Of a DNA stretch of 64,000 bases, positions 32,114 to 42,616 are shown piece after piece (position 1 is the stretch's first letter; each line of letters starts with the position of its first letter). The notes below the pieces were generated by a model, which was not told the origin of the DNA, ran no database searches, and was given only the letters and a program-made list of their open reading frames with translations. This stretch comes from Manihot esculenta (Eukaryota > Streptophyta > Magnoliopsida > Malpighiales > Euphorbiaceae): NCBI RefSeq assembly GCF_001659605.2, contig NC_035169.2, positions 19,468,263 through 19,532,262 on the forward strand, read 5' to 3'. The position numbers and the translations under genes are program-made.

Positions 32114-33361
32114 CTACTCTGATGAAGGCAAAATGGTCCTTAAAGGACTTACATGTTTAGGCATATTATCATCCACATTTACATCATTATCATTCACACT
32201 ATTTACATTACTATCTACGGGAGGACTGTCATCCTCTTGCCCAGAGCCCCTCGTACCAACAAAAGGTACGATCTCCTGCCCTCGAGGCCCAGCGTCTTCA
32301 TCCCCTTGCTTGGGTTCTGCCTCAGAGGACCCAACTATAGTGCGAGAGGTTCCTTTGGGTAAGGGCAGACCATCCTCACCATATAACACGTCCTCACCAT
32401 CGGAGTCCACCTTAGCAGCTCGGAGCTTTGCTAGAGGGGTAGAAAGAGCAAGTCTGGAATCTCTCAAACCCCTATTGAAACCGGACACGTACATGCGAAA
32501 GCCTTTGTGCCAAATAGCGACCTTCATCTCATCAGAGGCTTTATACTCCGCAAGTCGTGACTGGCAGGCCTCAGCTATATTTGCTTTCAGTTCGGGAGAA
32601 TCCTTGTAAGTTTGAAGACGAGCTTCACATGCTTGTTCAATCTTCTCCTTTAGCTCAGCTGATTCCTTATACTTCATCAAACGCCTCTCGCACTCTAGCT
32701 GGATCCTGTCCTCAACATGTTTGGCCTCCTCGAGCAGGGCTGAGCATTTATGCTCTAAAGTCCTGACTTCTTGACTAAGCTTTTGATTATGAAGTTTGGA
32801 CTCCTCTACCGATGAAGCCAGGTCTCTGATACGCTCAGAACTCCTGCTCAGCTCCTGCTCGAGAACCTCCACCCGAGCTAGGGCTCCTTCCTTTTGAACC
32901 TTCACCTTATCAAGGTGAGCTTGAGCTCCTTCAAAATCAGCCTTCAGGGCCTCGTATTGACGCTGGACCTCATCCTTCTAACTCACAGCCTCGTCCTTTT
33001 CACGAAGGGTCTCCACCATGGAGGACAGCTGCTTCAAAACTTCTTCACATCGGACCTCCGCTGCAGCCGCCCTCTCATCAGACTCCTTGAGAACCCTGCG
33101 GGTATGAGACAACTCTGCTTCCAGGGACTTGGTGTGCTCCTGTGCCTTAGTCGCCCTCCCGTCAGCTCTTTCGAGGGCCTCCAATGCAGAATGCAGCTCC
33201 ACCTGGAGGGACTGGGTATGAACTCGAGCTGCTGTGAGGTTGCCCCCGGCATCACTAGTCGCGGATAAATTCTCCTCTAGACGCGCCTCCTCAATCCGGC
33301 GGTCCACAAATTCCCGGAGAGAGTGGTCGCGAGCATCCACCTCCATAAAAAGGCCCGTCAC
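32114..33361 (-). CDS. Antisense gene of the Tat-like element, exon 3 (coiled coil)
   Basis: Function unknown. The predicted 3' exon opens with VTGLFMEVDARDHSL directly after a TTAG splice acceptor (33362-33363). It encodes a long Glu/Lys/Arg/Leu-rich heptad-like region, a probable coiled coil, such as VEVLEQELSRSSERIRDLAS and HKCSALLEEAKHVEDRIQLE. A repeated motif then follows (MKYKESAELKEKIEQACEAR, TYKDSPELKANIAEACQSR, EYKASDEMK), and an acidic, low-complexity C-terminus ends at 32114. One TAG at 32978-32980 interrupts an otherwise continuous frame. Such C-terminal coiled coils are common in the antisense ORFs of Tat-lineage elements. Confidence 0.65.
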
Positions 33362-33438
33362 CTAATACAAAGGACAAACTGTTAAAACAAAGAAACAAAG
33401 AAAACCAGAATGAAAACAAAGGAGGTAGCTTAGCTTAC
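33362..33438 (-). other. Predicted intron 2 of the antisense gene
   Basis: 77 bp on the minus strand, beginning GTAAGC after CTTCTGATG and ending GTATTAG. Removing it joins exon 2 and exon 3 in phase 0. Reading through it meets a stop (TAA) after only two further codons. The body is rich in T on the coding strand (TTTTCTTTGTTTCTTTG), as plant introns are. Confidence 0.6.
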
Positions 33439-34448
33439 CATCAGAAGCATCTCCCTGATTGTGTCTCCGAGCTCCCCACGAGGTCGAGAACGGAACGCTG
33501 CTTGCTCCCTAGTAGAGCTAGCCAAGAGACCAGTGAGAGCAAGCAAGCGTGGATCCGAAGCCTCCATGACGCCACCAAACATCCGCTCCTTGACAATCTC
33601 AGCAACCACGCTCGCCGGAGACTGATGAGTGATATCCTCCGCGTTCAGAATGTCGTTGTCAAGAGCAGACAGCAGTGGTATCACAGGGACATCTTTCTTC
33701 TTTTCAGGAGGAGGGAGAGCCGGAGTTGATGCTTTAGAACCTTCTTTCTTCTCTCCAATAGGAGGGAGAGCTGGAGCTGATCCCTTGGAAGCCTTGGACT
33801 TCTTCCGAGCTGGAGCTAGGACAGGCATTTCAAGGGAGGCAGGACGTTTGTCCCCTACCTTCTCTGTGACACCTCCGTCCTTGGCAGGGTCAGATCCCAC
33901 CTCTTCAGGGGCAAGAGCATCATTGGTGGGGGCCTCTGAGACATCCTCGTCCACGAGAATAACCTCCGCTCTTTTCCCTGGAGCTCCCTCTTCCGTAATG
34001 GGGACCTCGAGCCTCCCCCCGGGGACCTCCTCTTCAACAGCAGCAGAGACCCCAGAAGCGCCCACAGTAGGAAGGACAAGGTCTGACCTCACCGATCCAA
34101 CACCCTCAGCCACTTCAAAGATAATCCTGGGAACCTCTTCCGTCCCCTCGTTAGAAGTACCTTGAGGCCGGGGGGCTTGTATGGACTGATGAGTCGAGCT
34201 CGACCTCCCGTGGCTGGAAGGCCGGGATGACCTGCTGCGTCGAGAGCTGGGCTTAGAAGCCCGAGAAGAGACCGGAGGAGGAGGAGGAGGTCGAATAGCC
34301 GACCTGGAGGAAATAGTTTCTGCCACTTTTTGAGTAGCCTCTCCCACGGATCGCCCCACCAGCAGGACGTCCAAAGCCGCGTCCATACTCTCTCGGGACA
34401 ATATGAGGTTCTTAGGAGGCTTGATTTGGTCCATCTTGGAGTCAGAAA
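33439..34448 (-). CDS. Antisense gene of the Tat-like element, exon 2
   Basis: It starts after a TTTTTTGCAG acceptor with SDSKMDQIKPPKNLILSRES. The middle is low-complexity, with Pro/Ser/Arg-rich (RPPPPPPVSSRASKPSSRRS) and acidic segments, and carries a basic PARKKSKASKG stretch that could be a nuclear localisation signal. The exon ends with ALTGLLASSTREQAAF and EMLLM at a GTAAGC donor. No enzymatic domain is recognised. Codon-level openness over a thousand bases without a stop, on the strand opposite to gag, argues for selection at least until recently. Confidence 0.65.
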
Positions 34449-34536
34449 CTGCAAAAAATATAAAATCAAAACAGTTTAGCATAACCCCAGTAGAAATCAC
34501 AAAGAAAAGGCAAAACGGCTGGGCAAGGTACAATAC
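34449..34536 (-). other. Predicted intron 1 of the antisense gene
   Basis: 88 bp starting GTATTG and ending TTTTTTGCAG on the minus strand. Splicing joins exon 1 (phase 1, one base left over) with exon 2 so that the reading frame of the two long ORFs becomes continuous. Without splicing, exon 1 runs into a stop soon after. Confidence 0.65.
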
Positions 34537-35230
34537 CCGCATCTTGGATATCCCTAAGATTACAGGCAAACATACACTTCTCGACATCATACTTCTTGTC
34601 AACAGAAGTCAATCGAAGGTACCCGACCTGTTCGGTAAGGCTCAGCTGGGGCAGGTCGTTGCAACCCAGAGAGACATCCTCCCAGTCGAGCTCCACCCCG
34701 CACGACGAACCGGAGTCTATTTTCAGCTCCGCGACTACAAAACCCTCTATCCAGGCCTTTATGGAATCCTTGTAACCCGTGAGGATGGATAAACCCCCAC
34801 GGGGGGAAAAGTAATAAAAATGGTTACTTGCTCTGACTAGACGAAAAAAGGTCACGAATAGATGAGCCGTGGGCGTAAATCCCCAGCTCAAGCAAATGGA
34901 TTCAAAGCAACACATGAACAAGATAGAATTTGGGGATAGCATTCGGGGAGTTATCCTGAAATATTGGAAAACCTCGGTAAAGAAGGAGGTAAACGGAAAA
35001 GTTAGACCAAAGTCCCGTTGTTTAACAAAAAAGACTATGCTATGATCCTTCTGAGGATCTACCAAATCGGGAGGAGGAGGATCTGGAAGAACAATCCTCT
35101 CGTTCCGGAGAGGAGCTCGGATACGGTAAAGAGGAGTGTCCAAATACCTCCGAGAAAAGAAGTTAGTTATAGTAGAGGGAGTGATACTGGACTTGAGGTT
35201 AAAAACTTCAGGAAGCTTAGAAATTTCCAT
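34537..35230 (-). CDS. Antisense gene of the Tat-like element, exon 1 (gypsy-type transposon domain)
   Basis: I take the ATG of MEISKLPEVFNLK; a longer frame reaches 35314. The sequence FPFTSFFTEVFQYF, RMLSPNSILFMCCFESIC and FTPTAHLFVTFFRLV, with FYYFSPRGG after it, resembles the plant 'putative gypsy type transposon' family (Pfam Transposase_28), which is known from antisense ORFs of Tat-type elements. Despite the family name there is no sign of a transposase active site. Transcription would start near the 3' LTR and run back into the element. Confidence 0.65.
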
Positions 35231-35472
35231 GGAGATAGAAGAGGCGTACCTGAAAAGCAGGTAGAGCAGAGGAGCGGAGGAAATCGAAGAAGAGCAGAGA
35301 ACAGGAGAAGGCAAGCATTCCGAGAAGACAGAGAAAATTCAAAATGCAAAACAGTGATGAGACGAAGAGTGGCTCTGAACAGTTTTGTCCTGGGGCGGCA
35401 CGGTCATTATTACCCTTGAAGTTTACCCCCTCATCAGTTGGGCAATAACTGACGAGAAGGTAAAGGGGCAAT
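35231..35472 (-). other. Leader/promoter region of the antisense gene and PPT of the element
   Basis: This 242-bp interval holds the plus-strand polypurine tract GAGAAGGTAAAGGGGCAAT next to the 3' LTR. On the minus strand it is the start region of the antisense gene. No clear TATA box is visible on the minus strand here. Confidence 0.5.
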
Positions 35473-35994
35473 TGATGACCGCTGGATTTCTCCACCCCGG
35501 TCAGGGGCCAAGCCTTCGATCACGGCCCATCGCTCGGAGGCCCACACGACCCCAGTACAAACAGGTCCCGCCCATTCGAACCTTGATATAGGGTCCATAT
35601 GGCTTTCTCAACCAGGCCGACCCAGTCCTCACTGCCTCTCAGGCCGGCCCAGCCCTCACGGCTTCTCAGGATGATCCTCCTTGGGCTTAGTCTTATTCCT
35701 ATCTCCTGGCCCAACCCGGAATCGGGAAGAAGGCCCCACCTTCAGCCTTGTAGATCCATCCACACATGCACGGAGGGAATCAGGGGCCGTTACGCATGAG
35801 ACAGGTACCAGATATCCTCGTACGATCGTATCAATATGGCAGAGACAGGTGGTCCAATGATAACCAGGCCGTTGCACGTCACTGGCAGACGAGGAAAAGA
35901 GATAAAAGGAGAATGATCCTCTCCTAAGCTCTAAGTTTTTCAATATTCCAAAAACCTCTGTAAAACCCTATTATTTCTGGATCTCAGATCATCA
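35473..35994 (+). repeat. 3' LTR of the Tat-like element
   Basis: A 522-bp partner of 13206-13726 with the same ends. The right target copy gtact (35995-35999) follows. Confidence 0.92.
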
Positions 35995-37200
35995 GTACTA
36001 AACTTTATTTTGGCCTTTTGATTATAGACTCAATTATGGGTGGATTATTTCCATCATCACAATGAGTAGAACATATTTATATCACAAGAATGATCAAAAC
36101 ATCACTAGTCTTTTTTATCTCTTTTTTTTTAATGTCAAGAGCATAGTTAAAGGCATAAATACTCTCTTTCTTGTCACGAGCATAGTCAAAGGTATCACTG
36201 GTCTTTCTATTTCTTTTTGTGCCAGGTACATTAACACTAATTCTTTTTTAACTCTTCCTATGCTAGGATTGTAGCATCTTAAAACTATAAAGCCTAATAA
36301 ATAATTCATGGAGGCTCAAAAAGATAGAGTGGAAGGTAAGTCGGGACAAGTTACTTTTGAGAAGTGCTTAGGGGCTTTTCAACATACTAGCTTGAGATGC
36401 TTGCTGAAATCTGACGTACTAGCTTATATGGCATGGATTTCTAAGATTAAAAAGTAGAAGTTAAGTAGGTCAATGCATAATTAATAAAAGTAAAAAAGGA
36501 TATGTAGAATCATTAAAGAAAAATAGCATGTCAAAGCATAAATAAGTAAACTTTTAAAGATAACATCAATATAAACCATTAGATTAAAGGCACCTCCTCA
36601 TCCTATCCATCCATTTGTAATAAAGGAAGACAAAAGAAGGATAAAAGAGAAAAAAAAGCATTTACCTTTCTTACCATCCATCCTTAGTTGAAATTTAATA
36701 ATGAAAACCTAAGATTTTACTTTTATCATTTCTTCCATCTTTCACTCATTTCTTCCATAAATTCAAAAATTCTTTTCATCCAAATAACAAAGGAGCCATA
36801 AACAATGAGAAATGAAAGAGAGAAGTTTAGGGTTCAAAAGAAAGCAAGTTAAAAAGGGTGAAGGAACTTCAAAAGCTAAAGGCAAGGAAAGGATTTGAAA
36901 GATGCATATGCATACTTTCTGGAAGATTTTTGGTGAAGAGGTTTGGTGTTCATATGGTTTTCAATTTCCTTTCCTTTTCCTTTGAATATGTTAAACTAAG
37001 GTCTACGTTTGATTATTGATAAATTGCTATTGGATATTTAGAAGTGTTTTTTCGATTGTAAAATTATTTTAGAAAGGTTTAAAGCTAAGAAAACAAGCAT
37101 GGATGTAAAGATCTAACATTGTAGATTGTAATTATACTTGAGTAGTATGTGTTTAGGGGATCAAAACTTCAAGTGAAAATGTCCAGATATAGTATAAAAT
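35995..37200. other. AT-rich flank, nothing recognised
   Basis: No element, gene or long open frame that I can support. A small local repeat is built on GAGCATAGTYAAAGGYAT at about 36139 and 36178. This is probably the same ancestral host segment as 10964-13205, separated by the Tat-like insertion. Confidence 0.5.
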
Positions 37201-37394
37201 TGTAACGACCCGGGATCCGGACCGCTATCGGTGCTAGAGTTCAGATCGAATTAAAGTCGCCGGAGCCCGTAGCAAGCCTACTATACTTCTTGTATACCTA
37301 ATAAAAACCCATACATGATCACACAAAAAGGCGAAAACATAAACATTCCATGAACTAAGGCTCAACCTGTGCATGTATCAAACAAAAGACATAA
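37201..37394 (-). repeat. T3 LTR, first piece
   Basis: 194 bases of Tekay LTR end (TGTAACGACCCGGGATCC... to AAGACATAA), where T2 inserted. The final cataa is the T2 target site. Confidence 0.88.
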
Positions 37395-39555
37395 TGTAAC
37401 GACTCGAAAACCGGACCGCTACCGGCGCTAGGATCCAGATCGACTTAAGGTCGCCGGGACCCGTAGCAAGCCTACATACATCCTGTACATCTGATAAAAT
37501 CCCATACATGATCAACATTTCCATAAAAACTTTAAACTTTCCATATACCAAGCTTGACCTGTGCATGCACCATAACATTAAATATACAAACCCCATACTA
37601 GAGCCCTCATCAAATGCTCTAGCTGGGTCAACATAACATATGCCAAGCCTGGTTCAACATAATTCAACATTAAAACATTTCATAAGATCATGTACAAAAA
37701 AGGGATTACCATTACTATTAGGGCCAAGCACAATACTAAACCATGAAACATTCTTTACATTACATTATATTATTTTACATATCATGTCCACTGCTAATCT
37801 ATTACATAGACATAACTTTTACCCTTGACGACTTCCCCGTCTATCTTGAACCTGCAAACCTGGGGGTTAGGGGAAAGGGGTGAGCTACTAAAGCCCAGTG
37901 AGCAGAACGATAAAACAGTTTATAAAGATATGCCATCATGAAATGCATCACAACACAAGTAAATCACCTTAAGATGGTATTGTCACCAATAGCCCTCTAC
38001 ATATCCAACAAATGCCCGGCTCTCGACGGAGCTCCTCAAGACTTCCTCTTAAACATAACATAACATGTAAACTGTGTCAGGGGCGTAGAATGGGCAATCC
38101 TGGTCTTTCCCTTACTCTGTGCTAGGGGCGTAGAATGGGCAACCCTAGTCTTTCCGTACCATATCATATCATATCATATCGAGGACTAATGGATCATCCA
38201 ATAACCACCCACATCAACAACATATTATGCAATGCATCATATTCGTGAATTCTAATGCAAAATAACCTAGTACATATCATGGCATTCATGATGCATGAAT
38301 ATGCTAAAAATTTCATTTACTTTAAAACATAGTTCAGTTCTACTCACCTCTGGCTGACTCTGGACTAACTCTGAAGCAGCTAACACTGCTAGCCTCCTTG
38401 GTTCCTCGGGTCCGATCCTACACAGGTGGACTCAAATGAGGGACCAAACATACTCTAACATGACTTTAAACATCTCCCCAAAAATCCCCTAAAACACCAT
38501 AAAATATTCATAGAAAACATGCAAAGGAAGGCTGGACAGGGCACTTTCGGCGGCAGGTTCGGCAGCCGAAAGTCCCTTCAGAGCCGAAAGTCAGGCACTT
38601 TCGGGGGCAGGGTTCGGCGGCCGAAAATCCTTCCAAAGCCGAAAGTCACCCACTTTCGGGGGTAGGTTCGGCGGCCGAAACTCCCTTCCAGAGCCGAAAG
38701 TCTAAACTTTCGGGGGCGAGTTTAGGCGGCCAAACTGCCTCCACAAGCAGGTTCGGCAGTCGAAACTGGCTTTGGCGGCCGAACCTGGGCTCTCCTAAAG
38801 GGCAGAACCCGATTCTGTCTTGCCAAACTAGCCACCCACAACAACCCAACATGCATCAAAACTATACTAAAACATGCATAAACATATTTCCAAGCATATA
38901 GGGGCATAAAACTAGCCTATACCCCAACAAACATCACATTAAGCATGCATTTAACATAAAGGGTACATAAACCCTAACATTTAACAACTAGCCTAAACAT
39001 GCATTGAAATCCCTTAGCCCTTCATAAAATTTACTTAAAACATATAAGAAAAGAAGGATCTATACTTACCTCTTGAAGATCGAGAAGAGGGTGATCCAAA
39101 CTTGGAGATTTGGAGAAATCGAGCTCCGGGGTCTCCAAGCTTCCAAAAACTTGATCTTAGCTTAAAAATCTTCAAAACAAAGTAAAAACTCATCAAATCT
39201 TGAAGAGATTGAAGGAAAACAGCAAATCGACCATGGAAGGGCGAAATCTCACATTTGCTCAAAAATAGAGAGAGAAAACTTGCCCACTTTCGAACAAGGG
39301 GCCTTTTATAGGTGGTTGGCCAGACCACCTTCGGGGGCCAAAGGTGCCTTCGCAAGAGGTCAATGTTCGGCAGCCGAACCTGGCTTTTTCCTTCCTTGGT
39401 CTTTTCTTTCAAAACTCAATTCTTTCTTTATTAAAACTATAAAAACACATAAAAACACTTTAGAAAACCATAAATTACCCTTCTAGAGAGTTCCGACATC
39501 CGAGATTCCACCGGAAAGTAGGAATTCCGATGCCGGAGTCTAGCCGGGTATTACA
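37395..39555 (-). repeat. 3' LTR of T2
   Basis: Tekay LTR with TGTAACGACTCG...TATTACA ends, a two-unit minisatellite (about 38070-38160, unit with GGGGCGTAGAATGGGCAA), palindrome cluster II (38540-38790), TATA at 39303-39310 and cluster I upstream of it (39325-39390, reduced). Confidence 0.92.
39303..39310 (-). promoter_or_regulatory. TATA box of the T2 3' LTR
   Basis: TATAAAAGGCCCC on the minus strand, at the position conserved in the family. Confidence 0.7.
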
Positions 39556-39643
39556 TTCTTCCCCCCTTAAGAACATTCGTCCCTGAATGTTCAACAAACA
39601 AGCATAGCAACAAGGAAGCATACAAAAACATAAAACACTAACC

Positions 39644-40240
39644 TTAGAAGAGATACGGGTATTGCTGGAGCATGGACTCCCGTGTCTCCCAGGTACATTC
39701 TTCAATGTTGTGGTGATTCCATAGGACTTTCACCATCGGTATTTCCTTGTTCCTCAGCTTTCTGATCTGCGTGTCTATGATCCGCACTGGCTACTCAACA
39801 TAAGTGAGATCTCCTAGGATCTCCACATCAGGCTCATTAAGAACCTTGCGCGGATCTGATACGAACTTCCGTAACATGAAAATATGGAAAACCAAATGGA
39901 TTCTCTCCATTGAAGCAGGCAAATTCAGCTTGTACGATACATTCCCAATCTTCTGCAAGATTTCAAAGGGTCCGATGTACCGTGGAGCTAGTTTATCTTT
40001 CTTCCCAAAACGGATCACCCCTTTCATAGGAGACACCTTGAGCAACACCATATCTCCCTCCTGAAACTCTACAAGCTTCCTGCGGACATCTGCATAGCTT
40101 TTCTGCCGACTCACAGCAGTCTTGATACTTTCTCTGATGATGGGCACTACTCTGCTGGTGATCTCTACTAGTTCAGGCCCTTTCTCCAACTTCTTCCCAG
40201 CAGACAGGTGACCTGCACTTCCTTTCATACAAAGCTTCAT
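39644..40240 (-). pseudogene. T2 integrase C-terminal part and chromodomain
   Basis: It covers the end of the integrase core ([12 protein letters not shown] lies at its start, with a small deletion at KGPELVEI), the SH3-like region (VEFQEGDMVLLKVSPMKG, KLAPRYIGPFEILQ), the HPVFH-type motif (here HLVFHIFMLRKFV) and the chromodomain. A TAG at 39791-39793 stands where T1 has CAG in YVEQPVRI. The frame then continues to a natural stop at 39644. Confidence 0.85.
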
Positions 40241-40718
40241 ATGGAGCCATCCCTATGCTAGCATGATAGCTGTTATTATAGGCAAACTCCTCCAAGGGTA
40301 GATGCTGCCTCCAAGAACCGCCAAAATCTAGCACACACATTCTGAGCATATCTTCTATGGTCTGGATGGTCCTCTCTGACTGTCCATCGGTCTGTGGATG
40401 GAAAGCAGTGCTAAAATCTAGCATGGTACCCATAGCGTTCTGCAAACTCCGCCAAAACCTGGAGGTGAACTGGGGTCCCCTATCTGACACTATTGAAATG
40501 GGAGCCCCATGCAGCCTGACCACCTCTTCCACATACACCTGCGCCAATTTGTCCACAGAGTAGCCACTCCTGACAAGGATGAAGTGAGCAGATTTGGTCA
40601 GTCTGTCCACAATCACCCTTATGGAGTCTAATCTGTTGGACGTTGCCGGTAACCCCACCACAAAATCCATAGCTATATTCTCCCATTTCCATTCTGGAAT
40701 CAGCAGTGGGTTAAGCAT
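40173..40718 (-). pseudogene. T2 integrase core
   Basis: Contains [11 protein letters not shown] (first Asp), [24 protein letters not shown] (second Asp) and [15 protein letters not shown] (Glu), so the catalytic residues are kept. The frame before it ends at a TAG at 40731-40733, a CAG (Gln of EHQKPAG) in T1. A frame change near 40190-40240 separates it from the C-terminal part. Confidence 0.87.
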
Positions 40719-40730
40719 TCCAGCCAGCTT

Positions 40731-41219
40731 CTAATGTTCCAGCTTCACCCTCTGACATACTTCGCAGGCGGACACGAACTGTGCCACTTCTCTTTTCATA
40801 GCTGGCCACCAATAAACTCTTTTTAGATCTTGGTACATTTTGGTGGCTCCAGGGTGAACGTTGTACCTGGCATTATGAGCTTCCCTCATAATGTCTCCCT
40901 TCAGACTCACATCATCTGGTACACATAACCTGCTCCCATAGCGGAGGATCCCCTTGTTGTCAAATCTGAACTCTTCATTCTTGCCTGACTGAACAGTCCC
41001 GGCAATTTTCACTAACTCTAGGTCCTCATGCTGTTTCTGAGCCACCGGCTCCAGAAACACGGGTGTCACTCTCATTTGGGCTATCAAAGCACCTGTACCA
41101 GATAACTGCAACTGTAGCCCTTCATCAATGAGCTTATAGAATTCCCTCACCACCGGTCTCCTCTCTGCTGTAATATGGGATAGACTGCCAAGTGATTTCC
41201 GGCTTAGGGCATCTGCCAC
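40731..41219 (-). pseudogene. T2 RNase H end and integrase zinc-binding region
   Basis: It starts at the ADALSRKS end of RNase H and runs through the linker to the integrase HHCC: EAHNARYNVHPG and CEVCQRVKLEH. The stretch between it and the preceding reverse transcriptase frame (41220-41455) has lost one base relative to T1 near 41280 and contains a TGG-to-TAG change in KMWRHYLY. Confidence 0.85.
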
Positions 41220-41455
41220 AACATTTGCCTTACCCGGATGGTATTGAATTTTGCTATCATAGTCATTAAGCAGTTCTACCCACTCCTCTGCCTCAGATTC
41301 AACTCCCTCTGACTCAAGATATACTGCAAGCTCTTATGATCTGTGAAGATCTCACATTTAACCCTATAAAGGTAATGCCTCTACATCTTGAGTGCGAAGA
41401 TCACAGCTGCCATCTCTAGATCGTGTGTAGGATAATTCAACTCATGCTTCTTCAG

Positions 41456-42115
41456 CTACCTAGAAGCATAAGCAATTACCCTCTCATTTTGCATCAACAC
41501 ACAATCTAGTCCCACACGAGACGCATCAAAAAACACTGTGAAGTCTTTATTACTGGTAGGCAGAGCTAACACCGGTGCTGACGTCAATCTTTTCTTCAGC
41601 TCTTCAAAGCTTTCCTCACACTGCTCAGACCACACAAACCTCTGGTTGTTCTTGGTCAGTCTGGTCATAGAAGCGGCGATTTTGGAGAAGTCCTGCATGA
41701 ACCTCCTGTAGTAACCTGCCAAACCCAAAAAGCTCTTAATCTCTGTAACTGTAGTGGGTCTAGGCCAGTTAGCTACAACTTTCGCCTTCTTGGGGTCCAC
41801 TTCAATTCCCTGTTCTGACACAACATGCCTTAAGAATGAGATGCTCCTTAACCAGAACTCACACTTGGAGAACTTGGCATACAAGCCATGCTCCCTCAGG
41901 GTTTGCAAGACTATCCTCAGATGATGGGCATGCTCCTCTGCGTTTCTGGAATACACAAAGATATCATCAATGAAGACAATAACAAAGTGATCGAGATACT
42001 GACTGAAAACTCTATTCATGAGATCCATGAATGCTGCAGGGGCATTGGTTAGCCCAAACAGCATTACTAGGAACTCATAATGCCCATATCTGGTTCTGAA
42101 CGCCGTCTTTGGCAC
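41456..42115 (-). pseudogene. T2 reverse transcriptase palm/thumb and RNase H start
   Basis: Contains [47 protein letters not shown] (active site), [18 protein letters not shown] and [15 protein letters not shown] of RNase H. It ends at TAG 41456-41458, a CAG in T1 (SRQLK). Confidence 0.88.
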
Positions 42116-42187
42116 ATCTTCTTTGATTCTCAGTTGGTGGTACCCAGATCTCAGATCTATCTTGGAAAAACAACCTGCTCATGCTAG

Positions 42188-42607
42188 CTAGTCAAATAGA
42201 TCGTCGATCCTGGGTAGAGGATACTTGTTCTTAGTATTGACTTTGTTCAACTGCCTGTAGTCGATACAAAGTCTCAAGGATCCATCCTTCTTCTTTACAA
42301 ACAGCACTGGAGCACCCCAATGTGAGGTACTTGGTTGGATGAAACCCTTGTCTACCAACTCTTGCAACTGCTCCTTTAGCTCCTTCAACTCTGCTGGTGC
42401 CATCTTGTAGGGAGGGATAGAGATTGGTCTGGTTTCAGGCATCAATTCTATTTCAAACTCTATCTCTCTAGCAGGTGGTAGTCTTGGAAGCTCGTCTGGG
42501 AAGACATCTGGAAACTCTCTGACTACGGGCACTGAGGCGGGCTCCCTAACCTGACTATCCAGCTCTCTCACATGAGCTAGAAACCCCTGACAACTCCTCC
42601 TGAGCAA
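42188..42607 (-). pseudogene. T2 reverse transcriptase N-terminal part
   Basis: Contains [64 protein letters not shown] and PRIDDLFD. It stops at TAG 42188-42190, where T1 has CAG (FDQLAG). Three codons later there is a second stop (GGA in T1, TGA here). Confidence 0.87.
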
Positions 42608-42616
42608 CCTATGAGC

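Larger units (their letters stand above)
13206..35994 (+). mobile_element. Non-autonomous Tat-like Ty3/gypsy element with antisense gene
   Basis: Bounded by two 521/522-bp LTRs (TGATGACCGC...GATCATCA) that differ at only a few positions, with near-matching 5-bp flanks (gtacg/gtact). Without its nested copia insertion it is about 8.8 kb. It carries a primer site TTGGCGCCGTCTGTGG, a gag on the plus strand, no protease, reverse transcriptase or integrase, long minisatellites after gag, and a large antisense gene before the 3' LTR. This organisation fits Tat-lineage elements (Retand/RIRE2/Grande-like), where antisense extra ORFs are known. Mobilisation would have to rely on proteins from an autonomous relative. 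Confidence 0.85.
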
